Positions 14,832 through 23,084 of a stretch of DNA of 23,899 nucleotides are shown here, one piece after another (within the stretch, counting starts at the first letter, position 1; each line of letters opens with the position of its first letter). The DNA comes from CAWEZN01 sp964498015 (GTDB taxonomy: Bacteria > Zixibacteria > MSB-5A5 > GN15 > PGXB01): the NCBI GenBank assembly GCA_964498015.1, contig CAZCFT010000028.1, positions 1-23,899 of the forward strand, in the 5' to 3' direction. Made by a program: the position numbers and the translations under genes. The notes below the pieces were generated by a model. That model searched no databases. It was not told where the DNA came from and saw nothing but the letters and a program-made list of their open reading frames with translations.

Positions 14832-16659
14832 CCAGTTCATGTCGCGGAATCTTGAGGATAAAAGGACGCCCATGAGGACAGGTCTGTTTATTCTGACAAT
14901 CCATTAGCCTGCGATATAAGGCCATTGTCTCTTCCCCGTTCAGCTTGTCGCCGGCCATTACCGCCGCCCGGCAGGCAACCGATTGCGCTATCTCCTTCTT
15001 CATATCTTGGCCCGTCTTATTTGAAGCCTCAATATCGTCAAGGATATTAGAAAATATCTTTTCTGGCGACCGGCGCGCCAGAATCGAAGGAACCGCCGAA
15101 AGCAAAATTGTACTCGGGCCAAATTGTGCAATATCGAATCCTATAGATTTCAGAATTTCCGAAAATTCCTCAAAAATCGCAAACCGGTCAATTGATAATT
15201 CTATAGTCGCCGGAAACAGCAGACTTTGCGAAATGCCATTCCCTCTGTCAATAATTCGCAAAGTTTCTTCATAGAGAATTCTTTCATGCGCGGCGTGTTG
15301 GTCGATAATCAGAAGCTCCTCGCCCGTCTTAAAGAGAAGATACAGTTCCCCAAACTGCCCAAGATATATTGCGTCGCTGAGTGGGAGCGCCTCAGTTTCC
15401 GCCATTACTTTGGCAGACCCGGCAATTTGCGATGATTGCGGCGTAAGCGGTATTGCTTCCTGCGCCGAAGATTGATTTCGATTTCGACTGTCAGCGCCAT
15501 ATAATTTCTCCATTATTTCCGGAGCAGACAGTCTTTGCCCCTGACCGGCGCTATGCACGGGATGCCTTAATGATGATTCATTGCTTCGACCTGCTAACAT
15601 TGCCTCTGGTCCTTCCAAGACTCTTGCCACGGGAATATGCGTCAAGCCTCGCGCCGCCTTTTTTACGCTTTGATATAGCAAATCATGCACCATTTTATCT
15701 TCAGACAGCCGGACTTCCGCCTTTGTGGGATGAACATTCACGTCGACTTTCAACGGGTCAATAATAAGAAAAACAGCTCCCGCCGGAAAATGTCCTCGAG
15801 GCAATAATTCCCCATAACCGGAAATTATAGCATGAGTCAGACTCTGCGATTTTATATGACGATTATTGATGAATAAATAAAGTCCATACTGATTTTGACG
15901 GCAGTTTTCAGGAAGCGATAGGTATCCCGAGATGCTCAGATCTGAAGCCTCAGAAACCACTTCATAGAAGGGAGTATTCTTATCTCCATAAAGCAAGGCG
16001 CCTATGCGGGAAGCCGGATTCGAGCTCTGCTCATCAAGGGAGAATAATTTGCGGCCATTAAGCGTATAGCCGAATCGCACCTCTGGCGCGCTCATTGCCA
16101 TAGCAATCGCATTGCGGCTGAGATGGCGAGCCTCTGTTGTTTCCGCTTTCAGAAATTTACGTCTGGCAGGCGTATTGAAAAAAAGATTCTCAACTTCCAC
16201 TTTTGTGCCCATCGACGCCGCCACCGGCTTAAGACTTTGATGCACCCCTCCTTCAATGATTATTTCCATCCCGTTTTCGGCCTCAGCGGTTTTGGTAATC
16301 ATTCTGGTCCGGGATACCGAAGCGATTGACGGCAGCGCTTCGCCGCGAAAACCGAAACTTTGAAGTTTCTCCAGATCAGAAAAATCGTTGATTTTGCTGG
16401 TGGCATGCCTCGAGAAAGCTACCTCAACCTGCTCCGCCTCGATGCCGCATCCGTTATCAGCGACACTAATTAATTTTGTCCCTGATTTTTCAATTACAAT
16501 TTCGATATTGGCCGCTTCCGCATCAAGAGAATTCTCCACTAATTCTTTAAGGACAGCCGCCGGCCTTTCTATAACCTCGCCCGCGGCGATTTTATTGACC
16601 AACCTTTCCGACAGCGGCCTGATCCAACGTTTCTTCCTTGCCAACTTGTCATTTGTCAT
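14809..16659 (-). CDS. mutL: DNA mismatch repair protein MutL (endonuclease type)
   Basis: 616 residues from the ATG at 16659; a TTG directly before it also opens the frame. The GHKL ATPase N-terminus shows KIAAGEVIERPAAVLKELVE, ENSLDA, DNGCGI, SRHATSKI and GFRGEALPSIASV (about 100-116). The C-terminal dimer domain has DQHAAHERILYEE (about 453-465), ACRAAVMAGDKL and CPHGRP (about 594-599). These are the metal-binding motifs of nicking MutL proteins found in bacteria without MutH. MutL couples MutS mismatch recognition to strand incision. The start overlaps the mutS stop by about 11 bases, and the stop overlaps miaA. The ribosome site is a modest AAAGGA nine bases upstream. Confidence 0.98.
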   Translation of the reverse strand: MTNDKLARKKRWIRPLSERLVNKIAAGEVIERPAAVLKELVENSLDAEAANIEIVIEKSGTKLISVADNGCGIEAEQVEVAFSRHATSKINDFSDLEKLQSFGFRGEALPSIASVSRTRMITKTAEAENGMEIIIEGGVHQSLKPVAASMGTKVEVENLFFNTPARRKFLKAETTEARHLSRNAIAMAMSAPEVRFGYTLNGRKLFSLDEQSSNPASRIGALLYGDKNTPFYEVVSEASDLSISGYLSLPENCRQNQYGLYLFINNRHIKSQSLTHAIISGYGELLPRGHFPAGAVFLIIDPLKVDVNVHPTKAEVRLSEDKMVHDLLYQSVKKAARGLTHIPVARVLEGPEAMLAGRSNESSLRHPVHSAGQGQRLSAPEIMEKLYGADSRNRNQSSAQEAIPLTPQSSQIAGSAKVMAETEALPLSDAIYLGQFGELYLLFKTGEELLIIDQHAAHERILYEETLRIIDRGNGISQSLLFPATIELSIDRFAIFEEFSEILKSIGFDIAQFGPSTILLSAVPSILARRSPEKIFSNILDDIEASNKTGQDMKKEIAQSVACRAAVMAGDKLNGEETMALYRRLMDCQNKQTCPHGRPFILKIPRHELDAKFGRK

Positions 16660-19261
16660 CAAGCTTTTCCTTTAACTTACCCAATATACGAAGAGCATCG
16701 AGCGGCGTCAGAGAATTAATATCCAATTGCTTCAATTCCTCCTCGACCGCGGAAGGGGCGGCCTCAAAAAGAGAGCGCTGATTGATACTTTTGTGGATTC
16801 CTCTGGCCAATTCTGATTGAGAAAATTTCCCCGATTCCAGGAGCCTGAGTAACTCTTTGGAGCGAGAAATGGTCATTTTCGGTATTCCTGCCAGCCGGGC
16901 AACTTCAATGCCATAGGAATCATCGCATCCACCGGGGATTATTTTATGAAGAAATATGATTTGATCTTCCCATCTTTTGACAGAAACCTGAAAATTAATT
17001 ATTTTATTATACAACGAGGCCAAGCCGGTCAACTCATGATAGTGCGTGGCAAAAATTGTGCGGGCCTTAATTTGCTCATTGATATATTCCACCACCGCCC
17101 AGGCTATCGACAGTCCGTCAAAGGTCGAGGTTCCCCGCCCTACTTCATCGAGAAGAATCAGCGATCTCCCTGTAGCGTTATGCAGTATATTGGAGGCTTC
17201 AATCATCTCCACCAAGAATGTCGATTGCCCGCGAGCCAGATAATCAATAGCCCCGACCCGGGTGAATACTCTATCAACCAGTCCTATTCTTGCTGATTCA
17301 GCCGGAACAAAAGAGCCAATTTGAGCCAAAATGACTATCAACCCCATCTGGCGCAGATAAGTTGATTTGCCGGACATATTGGGACCGGTTAATATCATTA
17401 TCCGGTCTTTTTCAGAGGACAGCGATAGGTCGTTCGTGATAAAGCTCCCCGGCGGAAGAATATCTTCTATCACGGGATGCCGACCATTAACAATATCAAT
17501 TGCGGTCGTTTCCTCTATTTCAGGACAGCAGTACATCTTTTCGGCGGCCAGATTCGCCAACGAAGTAACTAAATCAATCTCCGTAAGAAGACCGGCGGAG
17601 AGCATTATGTCTTCTATTTGACCGGCAACCTTATCCGCCAATTCACCAAATAATTTCTCCTCAAGCGAAAATATCTTCTCCTCGGCGGCAAGTATCAAAT
17701 CCTCTTTTTCCTTCAATTCCTGCGTGATAAACCTTTCGCCATTTACCAGAGTCTGCTTCCTGATATATTCTTTGGGGACTTTATCAGCATGAGAACGGGA
17801 TATTTCGATATAGTATCCAAAGACCCGGTTATACCCTACCTTGAGCGATGGTATCCCTGTCCTTTCCCGTTCGATTTTCTGCAGAGAAGCAACATACTGC
17901 CGCGCTTCTTTTATGGAATCCTTCAGATTATCCAACTCAGGTGAGAACCCTTCTTTTATCACCCCGCCTTTATTGGCTAAATGCGGCGGTTCCTCAACAA
18001 GGCCTCGAGCAATAAGTGATGATATCGTGGTGCAATCAGGATATGCTTTCACCATATCCACAAAAACAGGAGCCTTAAGCTCCTTTATGGCATTGATTAT
18101 TTCATGGCCGATAATTAATCCTTCGCCGATTGAAGCCAGTTGGCGGGGGTTGATCTTTCTCATCCCCAGACGACCTGCCAGCCGTTCCAAATCAGGGAGT
18201 TTGCTAAGAATCTGCGAAATAGTCGCGGCTGAATCGCGATTGCGATATAATTCATTAACCCCCTGCCGACGATACAGGATCGGCTGGAGTTTTATATAAG
18301 GCCGCAGGAGATTTTCCCGCAATTTCCTGGCGCCGCCGGCGGTTGAGCTTCGATTTATCGAATGAAAGAGAGAATCCCGCTCTGTCCCTTCCGATAGATT
18401 GTTGACAAGTTCGAGATTCCTGACCGTACCATAATCCAAAAGCATATATTCGTCGGATTCTGCAGGTACGATTTTTCTTATATGATCAAGCTTGGTGCGA
18501 TTGTTCTCACGAAGATAACGAAATATCGCCCCGGCGCAGGCTAAACCAAGCTTCATATGGCCGATTCCGAAGCCATCAAGAGTACTGACACCGAAAAAAT
18601 CAGATAGCTCGCGCTCGGCAGTCCTATGATCAAAATTCCATTCCTCGAAACCGGTCAATTGACGCTTGTCATACATTTTGAGTAAATCATAATCGGTCGC
18701 AGTTTCTAAAGATCGCGGATACAAAATTTCCTTCGGAGAAATTACTTTTAGGCGCTCTAATACCGAGTCTGTGTATCCCTCATCAAGACAGAATTTCCCT
18801 GTCATCAGGTCAATGTACGACAACCCCAGCCGCTTTGAATCGTTGGCATAAACTGCGGCAAGATATATCGGCGAGGTTTCACTTGTGACACCGTCAATCG
18901 TTGCGGTACCCGGCGTGAGTATTTCCACCACTTCCCGTTTGACAACGCCTTTGGCTTGCTTGGGATCTTCGGTCTGTTCAACAATGACTACTTTTTCCCC
19001 TGCCGCAAGCAGACGAGGCAGATATTTGTCAAGCGCATGATATGGCACACCTGCCAGAGGGATTTTTTCTCCATTCATAACCCCTCTTGAAGTCAACGCA
19101 ACATTCAGAATTGGAGCCGCCTTGACAGCGTCATCGCCAAACATCTCATAGAAATCACCCATCCGGAAAAAAAGAATTTTGTCGGGATATTGGGATTTGA
19201 TTTTATTGTACTGATGCATCAGCGGGGTCGCGCTCCCGCCTGTCGAAATTCGCGATTTCAT
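16649..19261 (-). CDS. mutS: DNA mismatch repair protein MutS
   Basis: 870 residues, the normal length of MutS1. The mismatch-recognition domain has the FYE motif (Phe37-Tyr38-Glu39) in RMGDFYEMFGDDA. The connector, lever and clamp domains follow (about 130-570). The ABC-type ATPase has GPNMSGKSTYLRQ (about 626-638), the ABC signature region GQSTFLVEM, Walker B DEVGRGTSTFDG (705-716) and the H-loop ATHYHEL. MutS binds mismatched base pairs and recruits MutL, which is encoded immediately downstream. The ATG overlaps the stop of the SPOR-domain gene as ATGA, so translation is coupled to an envelope gene. Confidence 0.99.
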   Translation of the reverse strand: MKSRISTGGSATPLMHQYNKIKSQYPDKILFFRMGDFYEMFGDDAVKAAPILNVALTSRGVMNGEKIPLAGVPYHALDKYLPRLLAAGEKVVIVEQTEDPKQAKGVVKREVVEILTPGTATIDGVTSETSPIYLAAVYANDSKRLGLSYIDLMTGKFCLDEGYTDSVLERLKVISPKEILYPRSLETATDYDLLKMYDKRQLTGFEEWNFDHRTAERELSDFFGVSTLDGFGIGHMKLGLACAGAIFRYLRENNRTKLDHIRKIVPAESDEYMLLDYGTVRNLELVNNLSEGTERDSLFHSINRSSTAGGARKLRENLLRPYIKLQPILYRRQGVNELYRNRDSAATISQILSKLPDLERLAGRLGMRKINPRQLASIGEGLIIGHEIINAIKELKAPVFVDMVKAYPDCTTISSLIARGLVEEPPHLANKGGVIKEGFSPELDNLKDSIKEARQYVASLQKIERERTGIPSLKVGYNRVFGYYIEISRSHADKVPKEYIRKQTLVNGERFITQELKEKEDLILAAEEKIFSLEEKLFGELADKVAGQIEDIMLSAGLLTEIDLVTSLANLAAEKMYCCPEIEETTAIDIVNGRHPVIEDILPPGSFITNDLSLSSEKDRIMILTGPNMSGKSTYLRQMGLIVILAQIGSFVPAESARIGLVDRVFTRVGAIDYLARGQSTFLVEMIEASNILHNATGRSLILLDEVGRGTSTFDGLSIAWAVVEYINEQIKARTIFATHYHELTGLASLYNKIINFQVSVKRWEDQIIFLHKIIPGGCDDSYGIEVARLAGIPKMTISRSKELLRLLESGKFSQSELARGIHKSINQRSLFEAAPSAVEEELKQLDINSLTPLDALRILGKLKEKLDDK

Positions 19262-20250
19262 CTGGCTACAACCTGAAATGCCTCTTTTTCGGAAATTTCC
19301 AGACGCGCCTTAAAGGCCATCGCTTTTTCAGCAGATTGAAACTTCCCGACATAGACAACATAATAGTCTTTACCGGAGATAGTCTTCTCGCCTAACTCTA
19401 CCGGTTCCCCATATTGCTTCAATCGTTTGACCAGATTCTTGGCGTTATTCTTGTCCGAGAAAACTCCCGCCTGAATCGCATAACTGGTGCCCGTGATTTT
19501 CTCCGCTTGCAGATCTTCGCTCTTTTTCTCGAGACGGCTTAAATCATCCATGAGGTCATCAAGGCCGACCGCATCCGGATAAGCCTCTTTAAGCAAATTA
19601 TACCGGAAAATAGCATCATCAACATGGTTCTCTTCAAGCGCACAATGGGCCGTCATAAAAATCGCCGGAGCGGAAATTGCATCATGCTTCGAATCCGCAA
19701 GCTTTTGATAAATCTTCAGCGCCTCACCATATTTTTTCGCATGATACAACTCATTCGCCCGATCCAGCTTTCCTATCTGGCCCGATTCGTCTTCCGGATT
19801 CTCTTTTGACAATTGATTCCGAAGCCTTGTTACCCTTTCGCTTTTCCCTTCATGTTCATAGGCTATAGCGGCCATCCGAAGTATTTCGGGACGATATCGT
19901 CCATTCTCCCATCTCTTAAAATACGACTCTGACATTGCTATTACACTTCTATAATCGCCATTCGCAAAATTGAATAATATCTTCAGATCTGCAATATCTT
20001 CTTCATACTCCGCAGAAACTCCCGATTTTTCCGCCGCCTCCAAAAATTGTAAAGACCTCTGACCGTCAGATTCAAGCAACGCCCGGGCATAAAGAAGTGT
20101 CCCGTCACGGTGTGACACTGATGATGATTGCTCTAATTGCCGGCGAGCTTCGTCAATATCACCCCGATTGATCAGGCCAACAATCTCTGATGCGGCGCAG
20201 AATTGAACTAAAGCCGCCGAGGAAAATATGGCGATGATTGCGCGAAGCAT
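19258..20250 (-). CDS. Exported TPR-like protein with C-terminal SPOR domain
   Basis: 330 residues. A signal peptide covers about residues 1-20 (AIIAIFSSAALVQFCAAS). A helical, TPR-like region occupies about 22-235. The C-terminus (about 254-328) is a SPOR domain: SYAIQAGVFSDKNNAKNLVK, then YYVVYVGKF and a final FQVVAR strand. SPOR domains bind glycan strands stripped of stem peptides at division sites, so the protein probably acts in the periplasm at the septum. A cysteine at 18 makes a lipoprotein possible, but no proper lipobox is seen. Its ATG overlaps the lapB stop as TAATG and its stop overlaps the mutS ATG. Its exact role is unknown. Confidence 0.88.
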   Translation of the reverse strand: MLRAIIAIFSSAALVQFCAASEIVGLINRGDIDEARRQLEQSSSVSHRDGTLLYARALLESDGQRSLQFLEAAEKSGVSAEYEEDIADLKILFNFANGDYRSVIAMSESYFKRWENGRYRPEILRMAAIAYEHEGKSERVTRLRNQLSKENPEDESGQIGKLDRANELYHAKKYGEALKIYQKLADSKHDAISAPAIFMTAHCALEENHVDDAIFRYNLLKEAYPDAVGLDDLMDDLSRLEKKSEDLQAEKITGTSYAIQAGVFSDKNNAKNLVKRLKQYGEPVELGEKTISGKDYYVVYVGKFQSAEKAMAFKARLEISEKEAFQVVAR

Positions 20251-21389
20251 TAGATCACAAAACTATCGACAGCTTTGCAGTTCGGACAGAGCCATTTCTT
20301 GGTCTTCGATTTACTGCCGCATCGGGTACAGTGATATTCATTCTCGACCGCCTCCCGTCGTTCATCAAGCCGGCTGATAAGCTCGCCAAGCTTTTTCTTA
20401 TCTCCAATGGTTAAATATAGTTTGGCCAGATCAAGAATGGGGAGATATGAATCGGGATGGTCATCCGCCGCCTGCGTCAAATTCTCAGACGCAACCGAAT
20501 ATTCGCCCTTCTTAAAATGATACTCCGCCAGCGTCAAGCGGGCGCCAAGATTCTTTGGGGAAATCTCCAGAATTTCAACGCAGATTCGCGCTATCTCGCC
20601 AAATTTGCCGAGATCAAAAAGGGCGCGCTTGAGTCTTCCCAGCACAAAATGAGAAGCTTCAGGAACGGCTTTAATCAGCTTCCTCCAGAATTCGACAGCG
20701 TCTTCTTCTCGATTCTCGGCAAGATAGGAGTCGCCGATAAATAAATAGGCCGGAATGCAATTAGGATCAGTACTTATCGCATCCTTGAATTGGACCCGCG
20801 CCTTGTGGTATTCCTTGTTATTGAAAAGCTTCTCTCCCTGAAGAAATTTATATATCGCCAATCCGCTTTTGGATTTGCTCCCATCCTGCTTGATTAGTTT
20901 CTCCTTGATTTCAAACGCTTCTTCCCATTCCCCTATTTGCAAATAAATATCAAGCAGTTTTTCCAAAGCCCATCGATTACCGCTTTCCAGAGAAAGAATC
21001 TCTTTCAAGGCCGCCTTAGCCGAGGCAATATCTTTAACCGCAACAAAATCATCGGCCAGTGATCGCAAAATCAATTTCTTTTCGTCGGGAGTCAACCCAT
21101 GTCTGATAGTAAGGTCCTTATGCACCTGCAGCGCCTTATCCGGCTTATTATATTTTCGAAGTATATCCCCTATCCGAACATAGGCGTCAACATTACCGCT
21201 GTCTTCCGCGACAACCTCGCGGAATTTGCTGAACGCCACATCATCATATCCGTCAAGCAGAGCTTTCAATGCGTCTATGTAGATAGTGGGATCCTTGACC
21301 TTCTTTTCTTTCTTAAAACGGTCATAGTAAATATAGATAAAAATAAGGGCAATTATTGCCAGTAGAAAAGCTATGACTATGCTATCCAT
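20250..21389 (-). CDS. lapB: LapB/YciM-type LPS assembly regulator (TPR + rubredoxin-like zinc ribbon)
   Basis: 379 residues with the layout of LapB. A single N-terminal membrane segment (about 4-22, IAFLLAIIALIFIYIYY) is followed by a cytoplasmic array of TPR units (about 30-345). A C-terminal rubredoxin-like metal site has Cys354-x2-Cys357 and Cys368-x2-Cys371, within HCTRCG...WLCPNC. In enterobacteria LapB presents LpxC to FtsH for degradation and so sets the rate of lipid A synthesis. That role here is inferred from architecture and the adjacent lapA. GGAG lies five bases before the ATG, and lapA ends two bases upstream. No lpxC or ftsH is in the window. Confidence 0.9.
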   Translation of the reverse strand: MDSIVIAFLLAIIALIFIYIYYDRFKKEKKVKDPTIYIDALKALLDGYDDVAFSKFREVVAEDSGNVDAYVRIGDILRKYNKPDKALQVHKDLTIRHGLTPDEKKLILRSLADDFVAVKDIASAKAALKEILSLESGNRWALEKLLDIYLQIGEWEEAFEIKEKLIKQDGSKSKSGLAIYKFLQGEKLFNNKEYHKARVQFKDAISTDPNCIPAYLFIGDSYLAENREEDAVEFWRKLIKAVPEASHFVLGRLKRALFDLGKFGEIARICVEILEISPKNLGARLTLAEYHFKKGEYSVASENLTQAADDHPDSYLPILDLAKLYLTIGDKKKLGELISRLDERREAVENEYHCTRCGSKSKTKKWLCPNCKAVDSFVI

Positions 21390-21391
21390 AT

Positions 21392-21727
21392 TTACTCCAT
21401 CAATTCCCTTTTCTTATCCAGCAAATCCTTGGTTTCTTCAATCGGCCTGTTTCTAAGAGCGGTAACTTCTCCCTGCAATCCTTTGATTGACCGGTTGGCA
21501 TCGCGAAGTTGGTTAGATTGCTTGAGATAGACCGAAATAAAAAGCAAGAGGGAAACCAGAGACCCCAGAACAAATGACCAGAAGACAATAGTAAATAGCG
21601 GAACATCTCCCTGTTGCCTCCAAATCAGGTCAACAACCACTGTCTGACTTGGTCTGCTGTTGTAAACCGCAAAGCCCACTATGATCAATATTATGACAAG
21701 GATCAGGATTGCCCTGAAAACCCACAT
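21392..21727 (-). CDS. lapA: LapA-domain (DUF1049) membrane protein
   Basis: 111 residues from the ATG at 21727, chosen because GGAGG lies four bases upstream; an ATG eight codons earlier lacks a ribosome site. Two membrane segments (about 3-22 and 41-64) flank a short periplasmic part with VVVDLIWRQQGDVPL. A cytoplasmic coiled-coil-like tail follows (LKQSNQLRDANRSIKGLQGE to the end). This is the LapA/YciS (DUF1049) pattern. LapA is encoded beside LapB in enterobacteria and takes part in LPS assembly control. lapB starts two bases after the stop. Confidence 0.88.
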   Translation of the reverse strand: MWVFRAILILVIILIIVGFAVYNSRPSQTVVVDLIWRQQGDVPLFTIVFWSFVLGSLVSLLLFISVYLKQSNQLRDANRSIKGLQGEVTALRNRPIEETKDLLDKKRELME

Positions 21728-21862
21728 ACTGCCTCCTTGGAAGGTCCACAAAACTCTTTGATCGATTTATTGTAGTGCATAGTAATATTCACGTTGGATA
21801 AGTTCATTGCTTGCGCCATCGGGAGTCTCGAGTCTGTCTCAAAACTCCTATTTTGTGCCTGG

Positions 21863-21876
21863 CTCGCCGCGGCGAG
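21863..21876. repeat. Perfect 14-base palindrome in a GC-rich gap
   Basis: CTCGCCGCGGCGAG lies in the 200-base gap between lapA and the exported-protein gene, in a GC-rich block (about 21855-21925). It may be part of a dispersed repeat or an operator. No coding or tRNA structure is seen in the gap. Confidence 0.4.
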
Positions 21877-21927
21877 TCCACATCTGCTGGTAAGCTATTG
21901 CCGACTCAGCTACCCCACGCAATAATC

Positions 21928-22590
21928 TCATGGCTGTTTAACAATCTTGAACCCATCAAGTATCCCGGTAAACTCTTGCTCTATAACATCAAAATATCGC
22001 CATTCGCAAATCAACTGCATTATTATGATACTACTTCCGTCCTTGACAAAAAAGAACGAACCACCCCAGAAATCAGTCACCACATCAGCCTTATCCGACT
22101 CAGTGCCGGCTCTCTGCAGTTCAATCGTATAGGGCGTCTGCCCCGATATCTTGACCCCGCTCAGATCGCCAATAGGTATCTTGGTCCGCTTTTTGAGCTG
22201 GAAATCGCCGTAGAGAACCTTAAACTCCGACAAAATATCATTCTTCTGCTTGGACTTGAATTTGTTTGAAAGAAGTGAATCGACAAACTGATCCGTGGTC
22301 AATGACGTTGTATCGACATAAACCGTGACCCTCGGCACCGTCGTGTAACTGGGGGCATGCTGGAACTGCTTCGGAACATCATACTGCTTTTTGACAAGCG
22401 CCAGCCGGACAGAGCTCTTCTCCTTCTTTATATTGGAATCCCACGCTTCCGGGATAGCAAGTGAAAAATTGTATGCGTCATCGGTATAGACACCGTTTTC
22501 TATTTTCCCCGCCAGATCTTTTTTCTTGCCCGCCTCTGAAGCGCCAAAAAAGAACATGGATGCCATTACTATGATTAAAAACTTTCTCAT
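21928..22590 (-). CDS. Exported protein, PsbP-like N-terminal motif, function unknown
   Basis: 220 residues. The signal peptide MRKFLIIVMASMFFFGASEA probably ends at Ala20, followed by GKKKD. The mature part starts with YTDDAYNFSLAIPEAWDSNI (about 36-55). This is the 'y.d..y.fsl.iP..W' pattern seen in PsbP-like and DUF1795-type exported proteins. Later strands (RVTVYVDTTSLT, DLSGVKISGQTPYTIELQRA, FFVKDGSSIIIMQLICEWRY) fit that mixed alpha/beta fold. A lone, strong ribosome site (GGAGGAG) lies six bases before the ATG, and it has its own promoter. Nothing in the neighbourhood points to a substrate. It ends 200 bases before lapA and is probably transcribed separately. Confidence 0.75.
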   Translation of the reverse strand: MRKFLIIVMASMFFFGASEAGKKKDLAGKIENGVYTDDAYNFSLAIPEAWDSNIKKEKSSVRLALVKKQYDVPKQFQHAPSYTTVPRVTVYVDTTSLTTDQFVDSLLSNKFKSKQKNDILSEFKVLYGDFQLKKRTKIPIGDLSGVKISGQTPYTIELQRAGTESDKADVVTDFWGGSFFFVKDGSSIIIMQLICEWRYFDVIEQEFTGILDGFKIVKQP

Positions 22591-22619
22591 ATTTATCTCC
22601 TCCTCCGAATACTTATAAC

Positions 22620-22648
22620 TATTTATCGATTATACAGTTGGTAGTCAA
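22620..22648 (-). promoter_or_regulatory. Promoter of the exported protein at 21928-22590
   Basis: On the minus strand TTGACT (22648-22643) and TAAATA (22625-22620) are separated by exactly 17 bases, about 30 bases upstream of the ATG. A TATAAT inside the spacer is only 8 bases from the -35 and was not preferred. Confidence 0.55.
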
Positions 22649-22725
22649 GCAGATTTTCAATAAAAATCCCGCATTTACCAAAGATCAAATTTTGTGATAA
22701 TTGCCTTTTAGCTTCCCGATTTGTC

Positions 22726-22749
22726 ATTCCGGACGCTTCGATCCGGAAT
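22726..22749. repeat. Perfect inverted repeat ATTCCGGA...TCCGGAAT
   Basis: An 8-base perfect stem with an 8-base loop (cgcttcga). It lies directly beside repeat family A copy 2 and may be part of one composite element. Confidence 0.6.
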
Positions 22750-22755
22750 CCAGCC

Positions 22756-22806
22756 GTAGGTCGGTGTTCCGAGATCCGCCGCAGGCGGGACGAGAAACCC
22801 GACATT
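22756..22806 (+). repeat. Dispersed palindromic repeat, family A, copy 2
   Basis: It begins GTAGGTCGGTGTTCC and ends GGACGAGAAACCCGACAT, matching the copy at 521-571 in the opposite orientation. It contains CCGCC-GCA-GGCGG at its centre and can fold as an imperfect hairpin across its whole length. Confidence 0.75.
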
Positions 22807-22839
22807 TTGGCCAGATACACCCGTGATGCCCATCAAGCG

Positions 22840-22863
22840 GCGTCAGGGACCCCTTCCTGACGC
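22840..22863. repeat. Perfect inverted repeat GCGTCAGG...CCTGACGC
   Basis: An 8-base perfect stem with loop gacccctt, followed on the plus strand by ATTTTCT. It may belong to the same composite repeat block. A terminator role is unlikely because neither adjacent gene ends here. Confidence 0.55.
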
Positions 22864-22925
22864 ATTTTCTGCCAATTCACATAAAAAATATTTCAAAAAA
22901 CCTCCCCAAAAAACCGAAATTTCTC

Positions 22926-22954
22926 TTGACGGTCCCCCCCCCTCCCCCTAAATT
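22926..22954 (+). promoter_or_regulatory. Lipoprotein promoter with C9-T-C5 tract as spacer
   Basis: TTGACG (22926-22931) and TAAATT (22949-22954) are separated by 17 bases. The spacer consists almost wholly of cytosines: nine Cs at 22934-22942, a T, then five Cs at 22944-22948. The next gene in this direction is the lipoprotein at 23085. The -10 is an imperfect match, so the promoter is likely but not certain. Confidence 0.5.
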
Positions 22955-22966
22955 GAGGTAAACCAA

Positions 22967-23025
22967 AGAGATCCACAATTCCCTTTTATGGTCGGGCAAA
23001 AGAGAATTGTACAAATTGGGTCTCT
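22967..23025 (+). promoter_or_regulatory. Long stem-loop in the lipoprotein leader
   Basis: AGAGATCC (22967-22974) pairs with GGGTCTCT (23018-23025). Inside it ACAATTCcCTTTT (22975-22987) pairs with AAAAGaGAATTGT (22998-23010) with one mismatch, around a 10-base loop. The two stems are separated by a 7-base bulge on the right side. It starts just after the predicted transcription start (about 22961), about 60 bases before the ATG. Confidence 0.55.
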
Positions 23026-23084
23026 GGGAGAAATTGGGGAATTCCAGAGCACGGCCCAAGATAATATGGAAAGGAGAACTAAGT

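Larger units (their letters stand above)
22591..23084. other. Gene-free regulatory and repeat region
   Basis: 494 bases without a credible gene between divergently oriented coding regions. From left to right it holds the minus-strand promoter (22620-22648), a palindromic repeat block (22726-22863), a plus-strand promoter with a C-tract spacer (22926-22954) and a structured leader (22967-23049). The small open frames here lack ribosome sites and were not accepted. Confidence 0.7.

Noticed and set aside
21811..21927. Minus-strand segment resembling a tRNA D-arm (GGTAGCTGAGTCGGC)
   Set aside because: No acceptor stem pairs and no T-arm consensus (GTTCGA) follows at the right distance.
22877..23059. 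Minus-strand open frame of 60 codons over the C-tract promoter
   Set aside because: It owes its glycine run to the C-tract and lacks a ribosome site and any family features.
23007..23084. Upstream extension of the lipoprotein start to 23007
   Set aside because: No ribosome site there. The added 26 residues are basic and would bury the lipoprotein signal, and the region forms part of the structured leader.
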